34,038 bases of DNA, taken from Chlorobiota bacterium. GTDB lineage: Bacteria > Bacteroidota > Bacteroidia > Bacteroidales > JAADGE01. This document shows, piece by piece, positions 7,349 through 14,277 of the stretch (position 1 is the stretch's first letter; every line of letters starts with the position of its first letter). The DNA lies in the NCBI GenBank assembly GCA_013153865.1, contig JAADDR010000044.1, positions 1-34,038 on the forward strand, given 5' to 3'. The position numbers were made by a program, and so were the translations under genes. Below the pieces are notes generated by a model. It made no database searches, was not told the DNA's origin, and worked only from the letters and a program-made list of their open reading frames with translations.

Positions 7349-7379
7349 ATTGCCGGTAAATAAATTTATTATATTTTTG
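7349..7379 (+). promoter_or_regulatory. rplS promoter
   Basis: ATTG at 7349-7352, 19 bp, then TATTTTTG at 7372-7379. The -7 element is a perfect match, and the predicted start leaves a leader of about 30 bases before rplS at 7417. Confidence 0.55.
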
Positions 7380-7416
7380 CACCCTCAAAATTAAGGAACA
7401 TAAAAAAATCAGAGAG

Positions 7417-7767
7417 ATGGATTTATTAAAAGCAGTCGAAGCATCATTTGCAAGAGAAATTGACTTTCCCGAATTCGGGCCCGGTGATACTATTACCGTA
7501 AGTTACAAAATTAAAGAAGGCGAAAAAGAAAGAATACAAGATTACAGAGGAATCGTAATTCAAAAAAAAGGTGAAGGTATAAGTAAAACTTTTACCGTAA
7601 GAAAATCAACCGGAGGAGTGGGTATAGAAAGAATTTTTCCGCTTTACTCTCCTTTTATCGAAAAAATAACTGTAAATAAATACGGAAAAGTAAGAAGAGC
7701 AAGGATTTATTACTTAAGAAAACTTACAGGTAAAAAAGCCAGAATTAAAGAGAAAAAAAGATTCTGA
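7417..7767 (+). CDS. rplS: 50S ribosomal protein L19
   Basis: The 116-residue sequence is a full-length L19, with [48 protein letters not shown] and [18 protein letters not shown] before the basic [13 protein letters not shown]-like end. L19 sits at the interface of the 30S and 50S subunits. In many bacteria rplS follows rpsP-rimM-trmD; here it stands alone with its own promoter and a strong terminator, which is usual in Bacteroidota. Confidence 0.97.
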   Translation: MDLLKAVEASFAREIDFPEFGPGDTITVSYKIKEGEKERIQDYRGIVIQKKGEGISKTFTVRKSTGGVGIERIFPLYSPFIEKITVNKYGKVRRARIYYLRKLTGKKARIKEKKRF

Positions 7768-7787
7768 TAATTCAAAAAATAAAATTA

Positions 7788-7823
7788 TAAAAAAGAGGAG
7801 TTTAAATGATTCCTCTTTTTTTA
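7788..7823 (+). terminator. rplS terminator
   Basis: GAGGA (7795-7799) pairs with TCCTC (7811-7815). The stem is flanked by A6 before and T7 after, which lengthen it and provide the U run for termination on the plus strand. Confidence 0.75.
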
Positions 7824-7860
7824 CGTAAAAAAATCGCATGACCTGAAAAAAGCCATGCGA
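7824..7860 (-). terminator. trpB terminator
   Basis: On the minus strand TCGCATG (7860-7854) pairs with CATGCGA (7840-7834) around a 13-base loop, followed by a run of seven T residues. It lies 27 bp past the trpB stop, so trpB appears monocistronic at its 3' end. Confidence 0.75.
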
Positions 7861-7886
7861 AAAAAGTTAAACAAAACCGTAAAGGA

Positions 7887-9059
7887 TTACAATCTTTCCA
7901 CATCTTTATCTCCTCTTCCCGAAAGATTTATTATAGCCGTCTCGTTTTTATCTTTAAGAAGTTTTACGGCTAATGCCACGGCATGAGCAGATTCAACGGC
8001 AGGAATAATTCCTTCTTTTTCAGACAACAGTTTAAACGCCTCTATCGCCTCATCATCGGTAATACCGTGATATTCTACGCGTTTTATTTCTTTAAGATAA
8101 GCATGTTCGGGTCCTATACCCGGATAATCCAATCCTGCCGCTATAGAATAAGACCCTGCGGGTTCGCCGTTTTCGTCAACAATACAAAGAGAATCGGCAC
8201 CCTGAAATACCATACGTTTTCCGAGATTTAAAGTTGCAGCAGTACGTTTGGTATTAAGCCCCTCTCCTGCTCCTTCGGCAGCATATATTTTAACTTCGGT
8301 ATCAGGCAAAAACTCTTTAAAGAGCCCTATAGCATTAGAACCTCCGCCTATACATGCAAATATCGAATCAGGTAATTTCCCTTCAACTTCAAGAAATTGC
8401 TTACGTGCCTCTTTGCCTATAACGCTTTGAAAATAAGAAACCATTGTCGGATACGGATGCGGACCTACCGCAGAACCTAATAAGTAATATGCATCGGGAT
8501 GCTCTATATAATATCCTAAAGCCGCATCAACAGCATCTTTTAAGGTTCCCTGTCCTTGTTCTATACTTACGACCTCAGCTCCCAGAAGTTCCATTCTGTT
8601 AACGTTAAGTGCCTGCCTTTTTACATCTTCGGCTCCCATAAAAACTTTACATTTTATACCGAAAAGCGCTGCAGCCGTAGCTGTTGCCACACCGTGCTGA
8701 CCGGCACCCGTTTCCGCCAGAATTTGAGTAGCACCCATTCTTTTAGCCAACAAAATCTGACCTATCGTATTATTAATTTTATGTGCCCCGGTATGATTAA
8801 GATCTTCTCTTTTAAGATAAATCTTACTGCCCGTATATTCCGAAAGACGTTTTGCATAATACAAAGGCGACGGTCTGCCTACATATGTTTTTAATAAATG
8901 AATATATTCTTTTTCAAACTCTTCGGTAAATGCCGTTTCTTTAAAGGATTTATATAAATCTTTTAATTTTCCTTCTAAAACCGGAGGCACGAATGCACCG
9001 CCGTATTCTCCGAAATAACCTTCTTTGTTCTCTGTGTATTGTTGTGTGTTTGTTGTCAT
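7887..9059 (-). CDS. trpB: Tryptophan synthase beta chain
   Basis: At 390 residues this is a normal TrpB1. The pyridoxal-phosphate lysine is K94 in GAHKINN, the catalytic glutamate E116 lies in LAETGAGQHG, and the phosphate-binding loop is GGGSNAIG. It joins indole (delivered by TrpA) to serine-derived aminoacrylate to make tryptophan. The conserved N-terminal FGEYGGAFVPPVL and C-terminal INLSGRGDKDV segments identify the TrpB1 rather than the TrpB2 group. No other trp gene lies in the window: a terminator follows, and upstream is a leader that looks like a tryptophan attenuator (9220-9349). A lone trpB could also salvage free indole, and a tryptophanase is encoded 5 kb away; that link is speculation. 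Confidence 0.97.
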   Translation of the reverse strand: MTTNTQQYTENKEGYFGEYGGAFVPPVLEGKLKDLYKSFKETAFTEEFEKEYIHLLKTYVGRPSPLYYAKRLSEYTGSKIYLKREDLNHTGAHKINNTIGQILLAKRMGATQILAETGAGQHGVATATAAALFGIKCKVFMGAEDVKRQALNVNRMELLGAEVVSIEQGQGTLKDAVDAALGYYIEHPDAYYLLGSAVGPHPYPTMVSYFQSVIGKEARKQFLEVEGKLPDSIFACIGGGSNAIGLFKEFLPDTEVKIYAAEGAGEGLNTKRTAATLNLGKRMVFQGADSLCIVDENGEPAGSYSIAAGLDYPGIGPEHAYLKEIKRVEYHGITDDEAIEAFKLLSEKEGIIPAVESAHAVALAVKLLKDKNETAIINLSGRGDKDVERL

Positions 9060-9219
9060 TTTTTTATTTTTAACAGTTTGTAAATTTAATTTTGATAATG
9101 AATTTTAATTGTTTTTTGTCGATTAGAAAATATAAATCCTGCATACCAACGATTTTCCGTTATATTCATCCATATTAAAATGTATTTTTTCATTTATTTT
9201 AATTTTAAAAAATTAATAC

Positions 9220-9250
9220 AAAAAAAAGCCGCAGGAGAAAATCCTGCGGC
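9220..9250 (-). terminator. Attenuator terminator in the trpB leader
   Basis: On the minus strand GCCGCAGGA (9250-9242) pairs perfectly with TCCTGCGGC (9236-9228) around a 5-base loop, then eight T residues (9227-9220). It is the strongest hairpin in this region and lies 160 bp before the trpB ATG, so it would block trpB expression unless prevented from forming. It may also end transcripts arriving from the DUF3078 gene. Confidence 0.85.
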
Positions 9251-9299
9251 TTTGAATGAGATTAATGTATAACAAAACTATCGCAAAGAGATTTCTCCT
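9233..9299 (-). promoter_or_regulatory. Putative antiterminator pairing of the trpB attenuator
   Basis: Within the leader peptide coding region, minus-strand AGGAGAAA (9299-9292) is exactly complementary to TTTCTCCT (9240-9233), which covers the loop and half the 3' arm of the terminator. Two more pairs can add across a one-base bulge. The two structures exclude each other. A ribosome stalled at the Trp codons leaves the first element free; one that reaches the leader stop covers it. A second pairing, TAACAAAA just after the Trp codons with TTTTGTTA just after the leader stop, is also possible. Confidence 0.55.
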
Positions 9300-9349
9300 T
9301 GGGTTAAAATTTTGTTACGCCACCAATTATTTAATTTAAATTTCTTCAT
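9278..9349 (-). CDS. trpB leader peptide with tandem Trp codons
   Basis: A 23-codon open frame runs from ATG at 9349 to TAG at 9278. It begins MKKFKLNNWWRN and has two consecutive TGG codons at 9325-9320, the only Trp codons in it. Tandem Trp codons in a very short reading frame directly ahead of a strong terminator and a trp gene are the hallmark of ribosome-mediated attenuation, as in the E. coli trp leader. The stop is 28 bases before the 5' arm of the terminator. A promoter fits just upstream. The peptide would act only through ribosome position and have no function of its own. Reading frame and codons are observed; the mechanism is inferred. Confidence 0.8.
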   Translation of the reverse strand: MKKFKLNNWWRNKILTQGEISLR

Positions 9350-9368
9350 TTTTTTCAATTCGTCAGTA

Positions 9369-9399
9369 CAAAGAAAAAACGTTTTTTTTAATTTTCAAA
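9369..9399 (-). promoter_or_regulatory. Putative promoter of the trpB leader
   Basis: On the minus strand TTTG (9399-9396), a 19-bp spacer and TTTCTTTG (9376-9369) fit TTTG-N19-TAnnTTTG with one mismatch. Transcription would start about 13 bases before the leader-peptide ATG, directly after the end of the DUF3078 gene. Confidence 0.45.
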
Positions 9400-9406
9400 A
9401 TTTAAT

Positions 9407-10348
9407 TTAAAATTTTACGGAAAAACCTATTCCCAGTATTTCTTTAAATTGAGCACGTTTTCCGGTTGCATCGTTAATACCGTCATCATTTGAATCTAAC
9501 GGAACTTGAATATCATCGTCATACAAAAGTTGCGTACTTATATTGGCGGTCAGATATTTATTTATTTTCATTCCTAAAAGCACTTCCCAGTTCACGTCAA
9601 TATTTTGCGGATTATCGGCATAATTCGAGAAAAGTCCCAGTTGTGTTTTTAAATTAACGTTTTTTGCAATATCGCTGTTATATCCTGCTTTTAAATAACC
9701 TCCGAACTCACTTCTCACATTATCTCCGGGATCTACTCCGAATGCGCCGGCAGCCGATAAAGCATCATCGGTTACGAATGTCATTTTAGAAGTAACCGGT
9801 GCTATAAATACCGATAATTTTTCCGAAGGTCTGTAATCTATTCCCGCGGCAAAAATCCAATATCCGGGAGCCAAAAAAGTTGATATTACGGTAGAATCGT
9901 CAGGATAATTAAATCCGTCGGTAAATTGTGTTCTGAAATTGGTTAATACTGCGTAATACAATTTTTCGGCTGCTTTAAGCCCCAGTTTCGAAGAAAAATC
10001 AAGTTTATCATCAGTTTTTTGAGTTTCCGCATTATCGCTTTTGCCTTGTCTTAATATACCGTATCCTAAGTTTAATGTGTTATCCCAACTTAATTTATCT
10101 TTTTTGTAGTTTGCAAATAAATTTGCGGCACCGTTTAAAGATACTGAATTGATACCTCCCGATGCCCAATTCGTAAAACTGCTTTGTCCGAAAGTTAAAG
10201 CGAACATTCCTCCTTTTTTCCAACCGTTTATCGTATCGGTATTAACTTTTTTTAAATCACCTTCTTTTTCGGTTATTTGTGCGGTTAAAAGTCCGACAGA
10301 AAAAACTGTAAGTAATACTGAAAATAAAATCTTCTTCATTTTTAACAT
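9407..10348 (-). CDS. DUF3078 outer-membrane beta-barrel-like protein
   Basis: A signal peptide (MKKILFSVLLTVFSVGLLTA, starting at the fourth codon) precedes about 290 residues of alternating polar and aromatic strands and a final FSVKF, the usual outer-membrane barrel ending. DUF3078 landmarks are the early WKKGGMFALTFGQSSFTNWA and GGINSVSLNGAANLFANYKK, then LSWDNTLNLGYGILRQG. A DSNDDGIND stretch near residue 285 looks like a calcium-binding loop. The function of DUF3078 proteins is unknown. It follows mscS by 20 bp on the same strand. Either ATG, at 10348 or 10339, could serve as the start. Confidence 0.85.
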   Translation of the reverse strand: MLKMKKILFSVLLTVFSVGLLTAQITEKEGDLKKVNTDTINGWKKGGMFALTFGQSSFTNWASGGINSVSLNGAANLFANYKKDKLSWDNTLNLGYGILRQGKSDNAETQKTDDKLDFSSKLGLKAAEKLYYAVLTNFRTQFTDGFNYPDDSTVISTFLAPGYWIFAAGIDYRPSEKLSVFIAPVTSKMTFVTDDALSAAGAFGVDPGDNVRSEFGGYLKAGYNSDIAKNVNLKTQLGLFSNYADNPQNIDVNWEVLLGMKINKYLTANISTQLLYDDDIQVPLDSNDDGINDATGKRAQFKEILGIGFSVKF

Positions 10349-10368
10349 ATTTTTTAGTTTAATTAATT

Positions 10369-11175
10369 TTAATTATTCTGAATATGAACGTCCATTTGAG
10401 GATAAGGAATATTAAGACCTTCTTTGTCAAATGTTTTATAAACGGCTTCATTCATATCAAAAAACACTCCCCAGTAATCTTCGTTTTTAACCCAAACTCT
10501 TACAACAAAATTTACCGAACTGTCGGCTAATTCGCTTACTGCCGTAAACGGTTCCGGTTCTTTCAATATTCTGTCGTCGGCTTCTATAAGTTTTCTGATT
10601 ACAGCTTTTGCTTTATCGACGTCATCTCCGTATGCTATACCGAAAGTCCAATCAACTCTGCGTAATTCTTCTGCCGAATAATTAACCATAGAGCTTGAAG
10701 ATAATCCTCCGTTCGGAATAATAACAACTTTATTATCAAGTGTTTTTATTATTGTATTAAAAAGCTGTATTTCGGAAACTATACCGGCATATCCTTGAGC
10801 TTCTATATAATCGCCGACTTTAAAAGGTTTAAAAATAAGAAGCATTACGCCTCCGGCAAAATTCTGCAAAGTTCCGGACAGAGCCATTCCTACGGCAAGA
10901 CCGGCAGCTCCTAAAACGGCAATAAACGAAGTCATCTCTATACCTGCCATTCCCATTACGCTTATAACAAGCATTAATTTTAAAAGAATGCTCGTCAAAC
11001 TTTTTAAAAATGAAGACAGAGAAGGATCCGTATTTTTTTTATCAAGCATTTTAGATATTGCTTTCGTTATAAGTTTGATAATCTGCAAACCTATAACTAA
11101 GACTATAATTGCTCCTATTAATTTAGGACCGTATTCTAAAACAAGTTCGGTAAGTTTATCAATGTATTTATCCAT
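10369..11175 (-). CDS. mscS: Small-conductance mechanosensitive channel, MscS family
   Basis: The 268-residue protein has three N-terminal membrane helices. The third, pore-lining one is rich in small residues (VLGAAGLAVGMALSGTLQNFAGGVML), followed by FKPFKVGDYIE, the conserved start of the MscS beta domain, and VIIPNGGLSSSSMVNYS. The rest forms the cytoplasmic vestibule with the typical FGIAYGDDVDKAKAVI. It releases solutes when membrane tension rises in hypo-osmotic shock. It lies 28 bp downstream of mscL and 20 bp upstream of the DUF3078 gene, with no terminator seen between them, so the three may be cotranscribed. Confidence 0.95.
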   Translation of the reverse strand: MDKYIDKLTELVLEYGPKLIGAIIVLVIGLQIIKLITKAISKMLDKKNTDPSLSSFLKSLTSILLKLMLVISVMGMAGIEMTSFIAVLGAAGLAVGMALSGTLQNFAGGVMLLIFKPFKVGDYIEAQGYAGIVSEIQLFNTIIKTLDNKVVIIPNGGLSSSSMVNYSAEELRRVDWTFGIAYGDDVDKAKAVIRKLIEADDRILKEPEPFTAVSELADSSVNFVVRVWVKNEDYWGVFFDMNEAVYKTFDKEGLNIPYPQMDVHIQNN

Positions 11176-11203
11176 TTCTCAGTAAATTTCAAATAATAAC
11201 TTT

Positions 11204-11638
11204 TTAAGATTTATTTTTTAACAAATCGCGTATTTCTTCTAATAATTTTTCTTCTTTAGAAGGTTCGGGAGGTGATGCGGGTTTTTCTTCTTCTTTCTTT
11301 TTCATGTTATTATATCCTTTTACTATAATAAATATGGCAAATGCCACAATTATAAAAGTTATTACGGTATTAATAAACGCCCCGTAATTAATTGCTATTT
11401 CTTTTACTTCCGGAACAAGTATTTTACCTGCGGAATCAGTAACGGCTTTCACGGGTTCTTGTATAACTACTTTTAATTGAGAAAAATCGACTCCCCCCAA
11501 CAATTTGCCTATCGGAGGCATTATAATATCATTAACCAAAGATTTAACTATGGCACCGAAATATGTAGCCATAATTAAACCTACCGCCATATCTATGACG
11601 TTCCCTTTACTTATAAAATCTTTAAATTCTTTTAACAT
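11204..11638 (-). CDS. mscL: Large-conductance mechanosensitive channel
   Basis: From the ATG at 11638 the protein is 144 residues, the normal MscL length, and starts with the family signature MLKEFKDFISKGNVIDMAVG. Two membrane helices follow (VIDMAVGLIMATYFGAIVKSL and the second near FINTVITFIIVAFAIFIIVK), then a charged C-terminal helix (KEEKLLEEIRDLL). The frame extends back to 11695, but that stretch contains a terminator hairpin and is not MscL-like. It opens a large pore at near-lytic tension. The overlap of function with the adjacent mscS suggests an osmotic-shock unit. Confidence 0.96.
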   Translation of the reverse strand: MLKEFKDFISKGNVIDMAVGLIMATYFGAIVKSLVNDIIMPPIGKLLGGVDFSQLKVVIQEPVKAVTDSAGKILVPEVKEIAINYGAFINTVITFIIVAFAIFIIVKGYNNMKKKEEEKPASPPEPSKEEKLLEEIRDLLKNKS

Positions 11639-11664
11639 AATAATTAATTTTTGATTTTTAATTT

Positions 11665-11700
11665 TAAAAAAGATAAGCACGGTATGAAACCGCACTTATC
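11665..11700 (-). terminator. Terminator after the OmpA/TSP3 gene
   Basis: On the minus strand GATAAGTGCGG (11700-11690) pairs with CCGTGCTTATC (11682-11672) with two G-T wobbles, followed by six T residues. It sits only 27 bp before the mscL ATG. Confidence 0.7.
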
Positions 11701-11733
11701 CTATAATTAAATATTAATCAACTGTTCATTTAT

Positions 11734-13065
11734 TTATTTTTGAATGGTAATTTCCACTCTTCTGTTTTTTGCTCTTCCCGCAGCAGTTCTGTTTGAAGCT
11801 ATAGGATTAGCATCTCCGTGACCTTTGGCAATTAATCTTGATGCGGCAATTCCTTTATTTATAAAATATTGCTTAACGGCATTTGCTCTGTCGTCAGATA
11901 ATTTCAAATTGCTTTCTTTATTTCCTGTATTATCGGTATATCCGTCAATTGAGAATTTAGTGTGAGGATATTTTTTCATTATTGTAACAATATTATCTAA
12001 ATCAGGATAAGATTTTGCTTTAATAGTAGATTTACCGGTATCAAACTGAATATTTTTAGCACTGAAACTTATTTCTTTTTCAATTTGTTTTTTTACCTCT
12101 TCTTTAAGTTCGGGGCATCCGTTAAGTTTTGCCACACCTGCTTTATCAGGACATGCATCATCTTTGTCGGCAATTCCGTCACCGTCACGATCGGGGCATC
12201 CGTTAAGTTCTTTTAAACCTTTTTCGTTAGGGCATGCGTCGTCTTTATCGGCAATTCCGTCACCGTCGCTGTCGGGACATCCGTTAAGTTCTTTTAAACC
12301 TTTTTCGTTAGGGCATGCGTCGTCTTTGTCGGCAATTCCGTCACCGTCGCTGTCGGGACATCCGTTAAATTCTGCTATACCTGCAACATTCGGACATGCA
12401 TCGTCTTTATCAACAATTCCGTCACCGTCGCTGTCGGGACATCCGTTAAATTGTTCTAAACCGAATACGTCAGGGCATGCATCTTTACTGTCACTTATAC
12501 CGTCACCGTCGCGATCGGCACCTTTTCCGAGTCTTATTTTAATACCGAATGTTGTTTCAAGATAATCATCTAAATCAAAACCGTAGTTATAACCGGTTTG
12601 TCCGCTTATTGCAAAATATTCGTTAAGCCATAAATTCAAACCTAATCCGCCGTTAATTACCGGACTCACATCATTATTAACTTGGAATACTCCTCCGTTG
12701 GCATATAAATAAGGATCAAACCAATGATCGTCATCCAAGAACAAACTCATAAACCTGAACTGAGCACCCAAATCAGCTTTCCAATAAAAATCATCGATTA
12801 AAGGATGATTATAATTATCTATCCTGCCAAAATTCATTGACGTTGCAATATTAACCGGTTTTATAAGATTATAGGCAAGCGTAAAAGTAACCGGGCCGGG
12901 ATAAAAATTTGCTTCGTTAGATTTGTAAAATGTACTGTTATCGGGACCGAAAAAATCGGTTACCGCCGCATTTACACCAAATGCAAACTTTTTAGTTTCA
13001 TTTTGTCCGAAACTTATATTAGCAATAAGAGCCAATATAAATACTGTCGAGATTAATTTTTTCAT
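11734..13065 (-). CDS. OmpA-family protein with thrombospondin type 3 repeats
   Basis: From the ATG at 13065 ([20 protein letters not shown] is the signal peptide) the 443 residues form an N-terminal beta barrel (about 22-180), five thrombospondin type 3 repeats (about 183-318) of DxDGDGIxDxxDACP form, and a C-terminal OmpA domain (about 330-443) with [29 protein letters not shown] and [12 protein letters not shown], which binds peptidoglycan. The repeats should bind calcium and form a rigid rod across the periplasm. An upstream extension to 13146 is rejected: a consensus promoter -7 element lies inside it. Each repeat is 27 residues and two neighbours are nearly identical at DNA level. It ends in a terminator before mscL. 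Confidence 0.93.
   Translation of the reverse strand: MKKLISTVFILALIANISFGQNETKKFAFGVNAAVTDFFGPDNSTFYKSNEANFYPGPVTFTLAYNLIKPVNIATSMNFGRIDNYNHPLIDDFYWKADLGAQFRFMSLFLDDDHWFDPYLYANGGVFQVNNDVSPVINGGLGLNLWLNEYFAISGQTGYNYGFDLDDYLETTFGIKIRLGKGADRDGDGISDSKDACPDVFGLEQFNGCPDSDGDGIVDKDDACPNVAGIAEFNGCPDSDGDGIADKDDACPNEKGLKELNGCPDSDGDGIADKDDACPNEKGLKELNGCPDRDGDGIADKDDACPDKAGVAKLNGCPELKEEVKKQIEKEISFSAKNIQFDTGKSTIKAKSYPDLDNIVTIMKKYPHTKFSIDGYTDNTGNKESNLKLSDDRANAVKQYFINKGIAASRLIAKGHGDANPIASNRTAAGRAKNRRVEITIQK
12111..12520 (-). repeat. 81-bp tandem coding repeats (TSP3 units)
   Basis: Five units of 81 bp (27 codons) encode the calcium-binding thrombospondin type 3 repeats of the OmpA-family protein. The two central units, offset by exactly 81 bp (for example 12194 against 12275), differ at about two positions, pointing to recent duplication or gene conversion; outer units are more diverged. 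Confidence 0.85.
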
Positions 13066-13098
13066 TTTCAAATAATTTTTATGTGTTAAACAATATTT

Positions 13099-13130
13099 CA
13101 AAGATACGACAATTTTTCGGATAAACGAAA
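13099..13130 (-). promoter_or_regulatory. Promoter of the OmpA/TSP3 gene
   Basis: On the minus strand TTTC (13130-13127), a 20-bp spacer and TATCTTTG (13106-13099), a perfect -7 match. It leaves a leader of about 28 bases before the ATG at 13065 and fixes that start. Confidence 0.55.
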
Positions 13131-13166
13131 CGCTTAAGGTAAGCAAAAGGTTAACAAAGCATTAAT

Positions 13167-14036
13167 TTACTTTGCATCAACATGAACGGTAGCAAAAAGT
13201 CCCGTTTCATTATTAATATTTCGTTCTATCTTTTCTGCTATGTCATGAGCATCTTTAACCTTCATATTTCCCGGCAGAAAAATATGAAAAGTTATTTCTT
13301 TATGATTTACATAATTATGAAACCTGAAATTATGGGCTCTTACATCAAATTTTGCCGTCTTATCGGATATTTTCTTAATTTCCGATATAAGATTCTCGTC
13401 ACAAGCTTCTCCCAAAACTGCACCGGCTGATTCTTTTATTACAGAATATGCCGAATAAAAAATAAATAAAGAAACAATTATCCCCAAAATACCGTCAATA
13501 TAAGGAAAATACGGATTGATAAATATTCCTGCCAATATCAATACCGAAGTTATTGCATCGGAACGATGATGCCACCCGTCCGCTTTTAACGATAACATTC
13601 CGGTTTTTCGGGCGGTATAAAATGCATATTGTGCCGATAATTCTTTCATTAAAACAGAAATTATTAATACAACAACTGACAATGTTCCGAAAACGGCTTC
13701 TTTTTCATGTATCAAAGACTCGACAGATTCTTTTAAAAAATTAAATGCTATTAGTACTAATAACATACCTATAATTAAAGATGTAACTAATTCAGCTCTT
13801 CCGTGCCCGAAAGGGTGTCTCTCGTCCGGAGGGTTTGACGATATCTTTGTTCCGGCAATAACAGCAAGCGAACTTACGGAATCCGAAAGAGAATGCCATG
13901 CATCACTTATCAAAGCCACAGAACCGGATAATACTCCCGCTTTATATTTTATGATAAAAAGAAAAATATTCACCGCAACGGAAAACCACCCTTCCGAATA
14001 AGCAATTTTATCATTACGTTTTTTATGTTCTTTCAT
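13167..14036 (-). CDS. Cation diffusion facilitator family metal transporter
   Basis: The 289-residue protein has six membrane helices and a cytoplasmic C-terminal domain, the standard CDF architecture. Metal-site motifs are visible in helix 2 (ISDAWHSLSD) and helix 5 (ADGWHHRSDA), giving HxxxD-type sites, and the conserved HPFGHGRAELV follows helix 2. CDF proteins exchange Zn(II), Fe(II), Mn(II) or related ions for protons. The histidine in DAWHSLSD where several zinc exporters have HxxxD and iron exporters have DxxxD leans towards zinc, but specificity cannot be settled here. It stands alone on the minus strand, upstream of the OmpA-family gene. Confidence 0.93.
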   Translation of the reverse strand: MKEHKKRNDKIAYSEGWFSVAVNIFLFIIKYKAGVLSGSVALISDAWHSLSDSVSSLAVIAGTKISSNPPDERHPFGHGRAELVTSLIIGMLLVLIAFNFLKESVESLIHEKEAVFGTLSVVVLIISVLMKELSAQYAFYTARKTGMLSLKADGWHHRSDAITSVLILAGIFINPYFPYIDGILGIIVSLFIFYSAYSVIKESAGAVLGEACDENLISEIKKISDKTAKFDVRAHNFRFHNYVNHKEITFHIFLPGNMKVKDAHDIAEKIERNINNETGLFATVHVDAK

Positions 14037-14092
14037 TCAAAAACTTTAAAACAAAAATAAGAATCCTTTTCGATAATATTCTCAAAAAATTT

Positions 14093-14100
14093 TATTTTTG
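14093..14100 (+). promoter_or_regulatory. Putative -7 element of the tnaA transcript
   Basis: TATTTTTG at 14093-14100 matches TAnnTTTG exactly; a TTTC lies at a suitable distance upstream. Transcription from here would give tnaA a leader of about 170 bases, long for this genome. Confidence 0.4.
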
Positions 14101-14220
14101 CAAAAACAATGAAACTGCAGCAAACTAATATTACTCGTATTACAAAAAAAATGCTTTTTATATGCATAAAACAACGCGATAACTTTTCTTATTAAAAAAA
14201 GTAATATAGTCAGGAATATT

Positions 14221-14244
14221 TCATTTTATCATTTTATCATTTTC
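14221..14244 (+). repeat. Three 8-bp tandem repeats in the tnaA leader
   Basis: TCATTTTA, TCATTTTA and TCATTTTC stand head to tail 33 bp before the tnaA ATG. The 8-bp unit could gain or lose copies by slippage without affecting any reading frame. Confidence 0.6.
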
Positions 14245-14277
14245 ATATTTATTTTTCAAACCTAAAAAATATCAATT

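Noticed and set aside
12164-12565. 133-residue plus-strand ORF with repeated [11 protein letters not shown]-like units
   Set aside because: It is the antisense reading of the TSP3-coding repeats; the minus-strand frame has the family motifs.
14109-14195. 28-codon frame as a tnaC-like leader peptide
   Set aside because: It has no Trp codon and no tnaC-like residues, so it is kept only as a low-interest observation about the leader.
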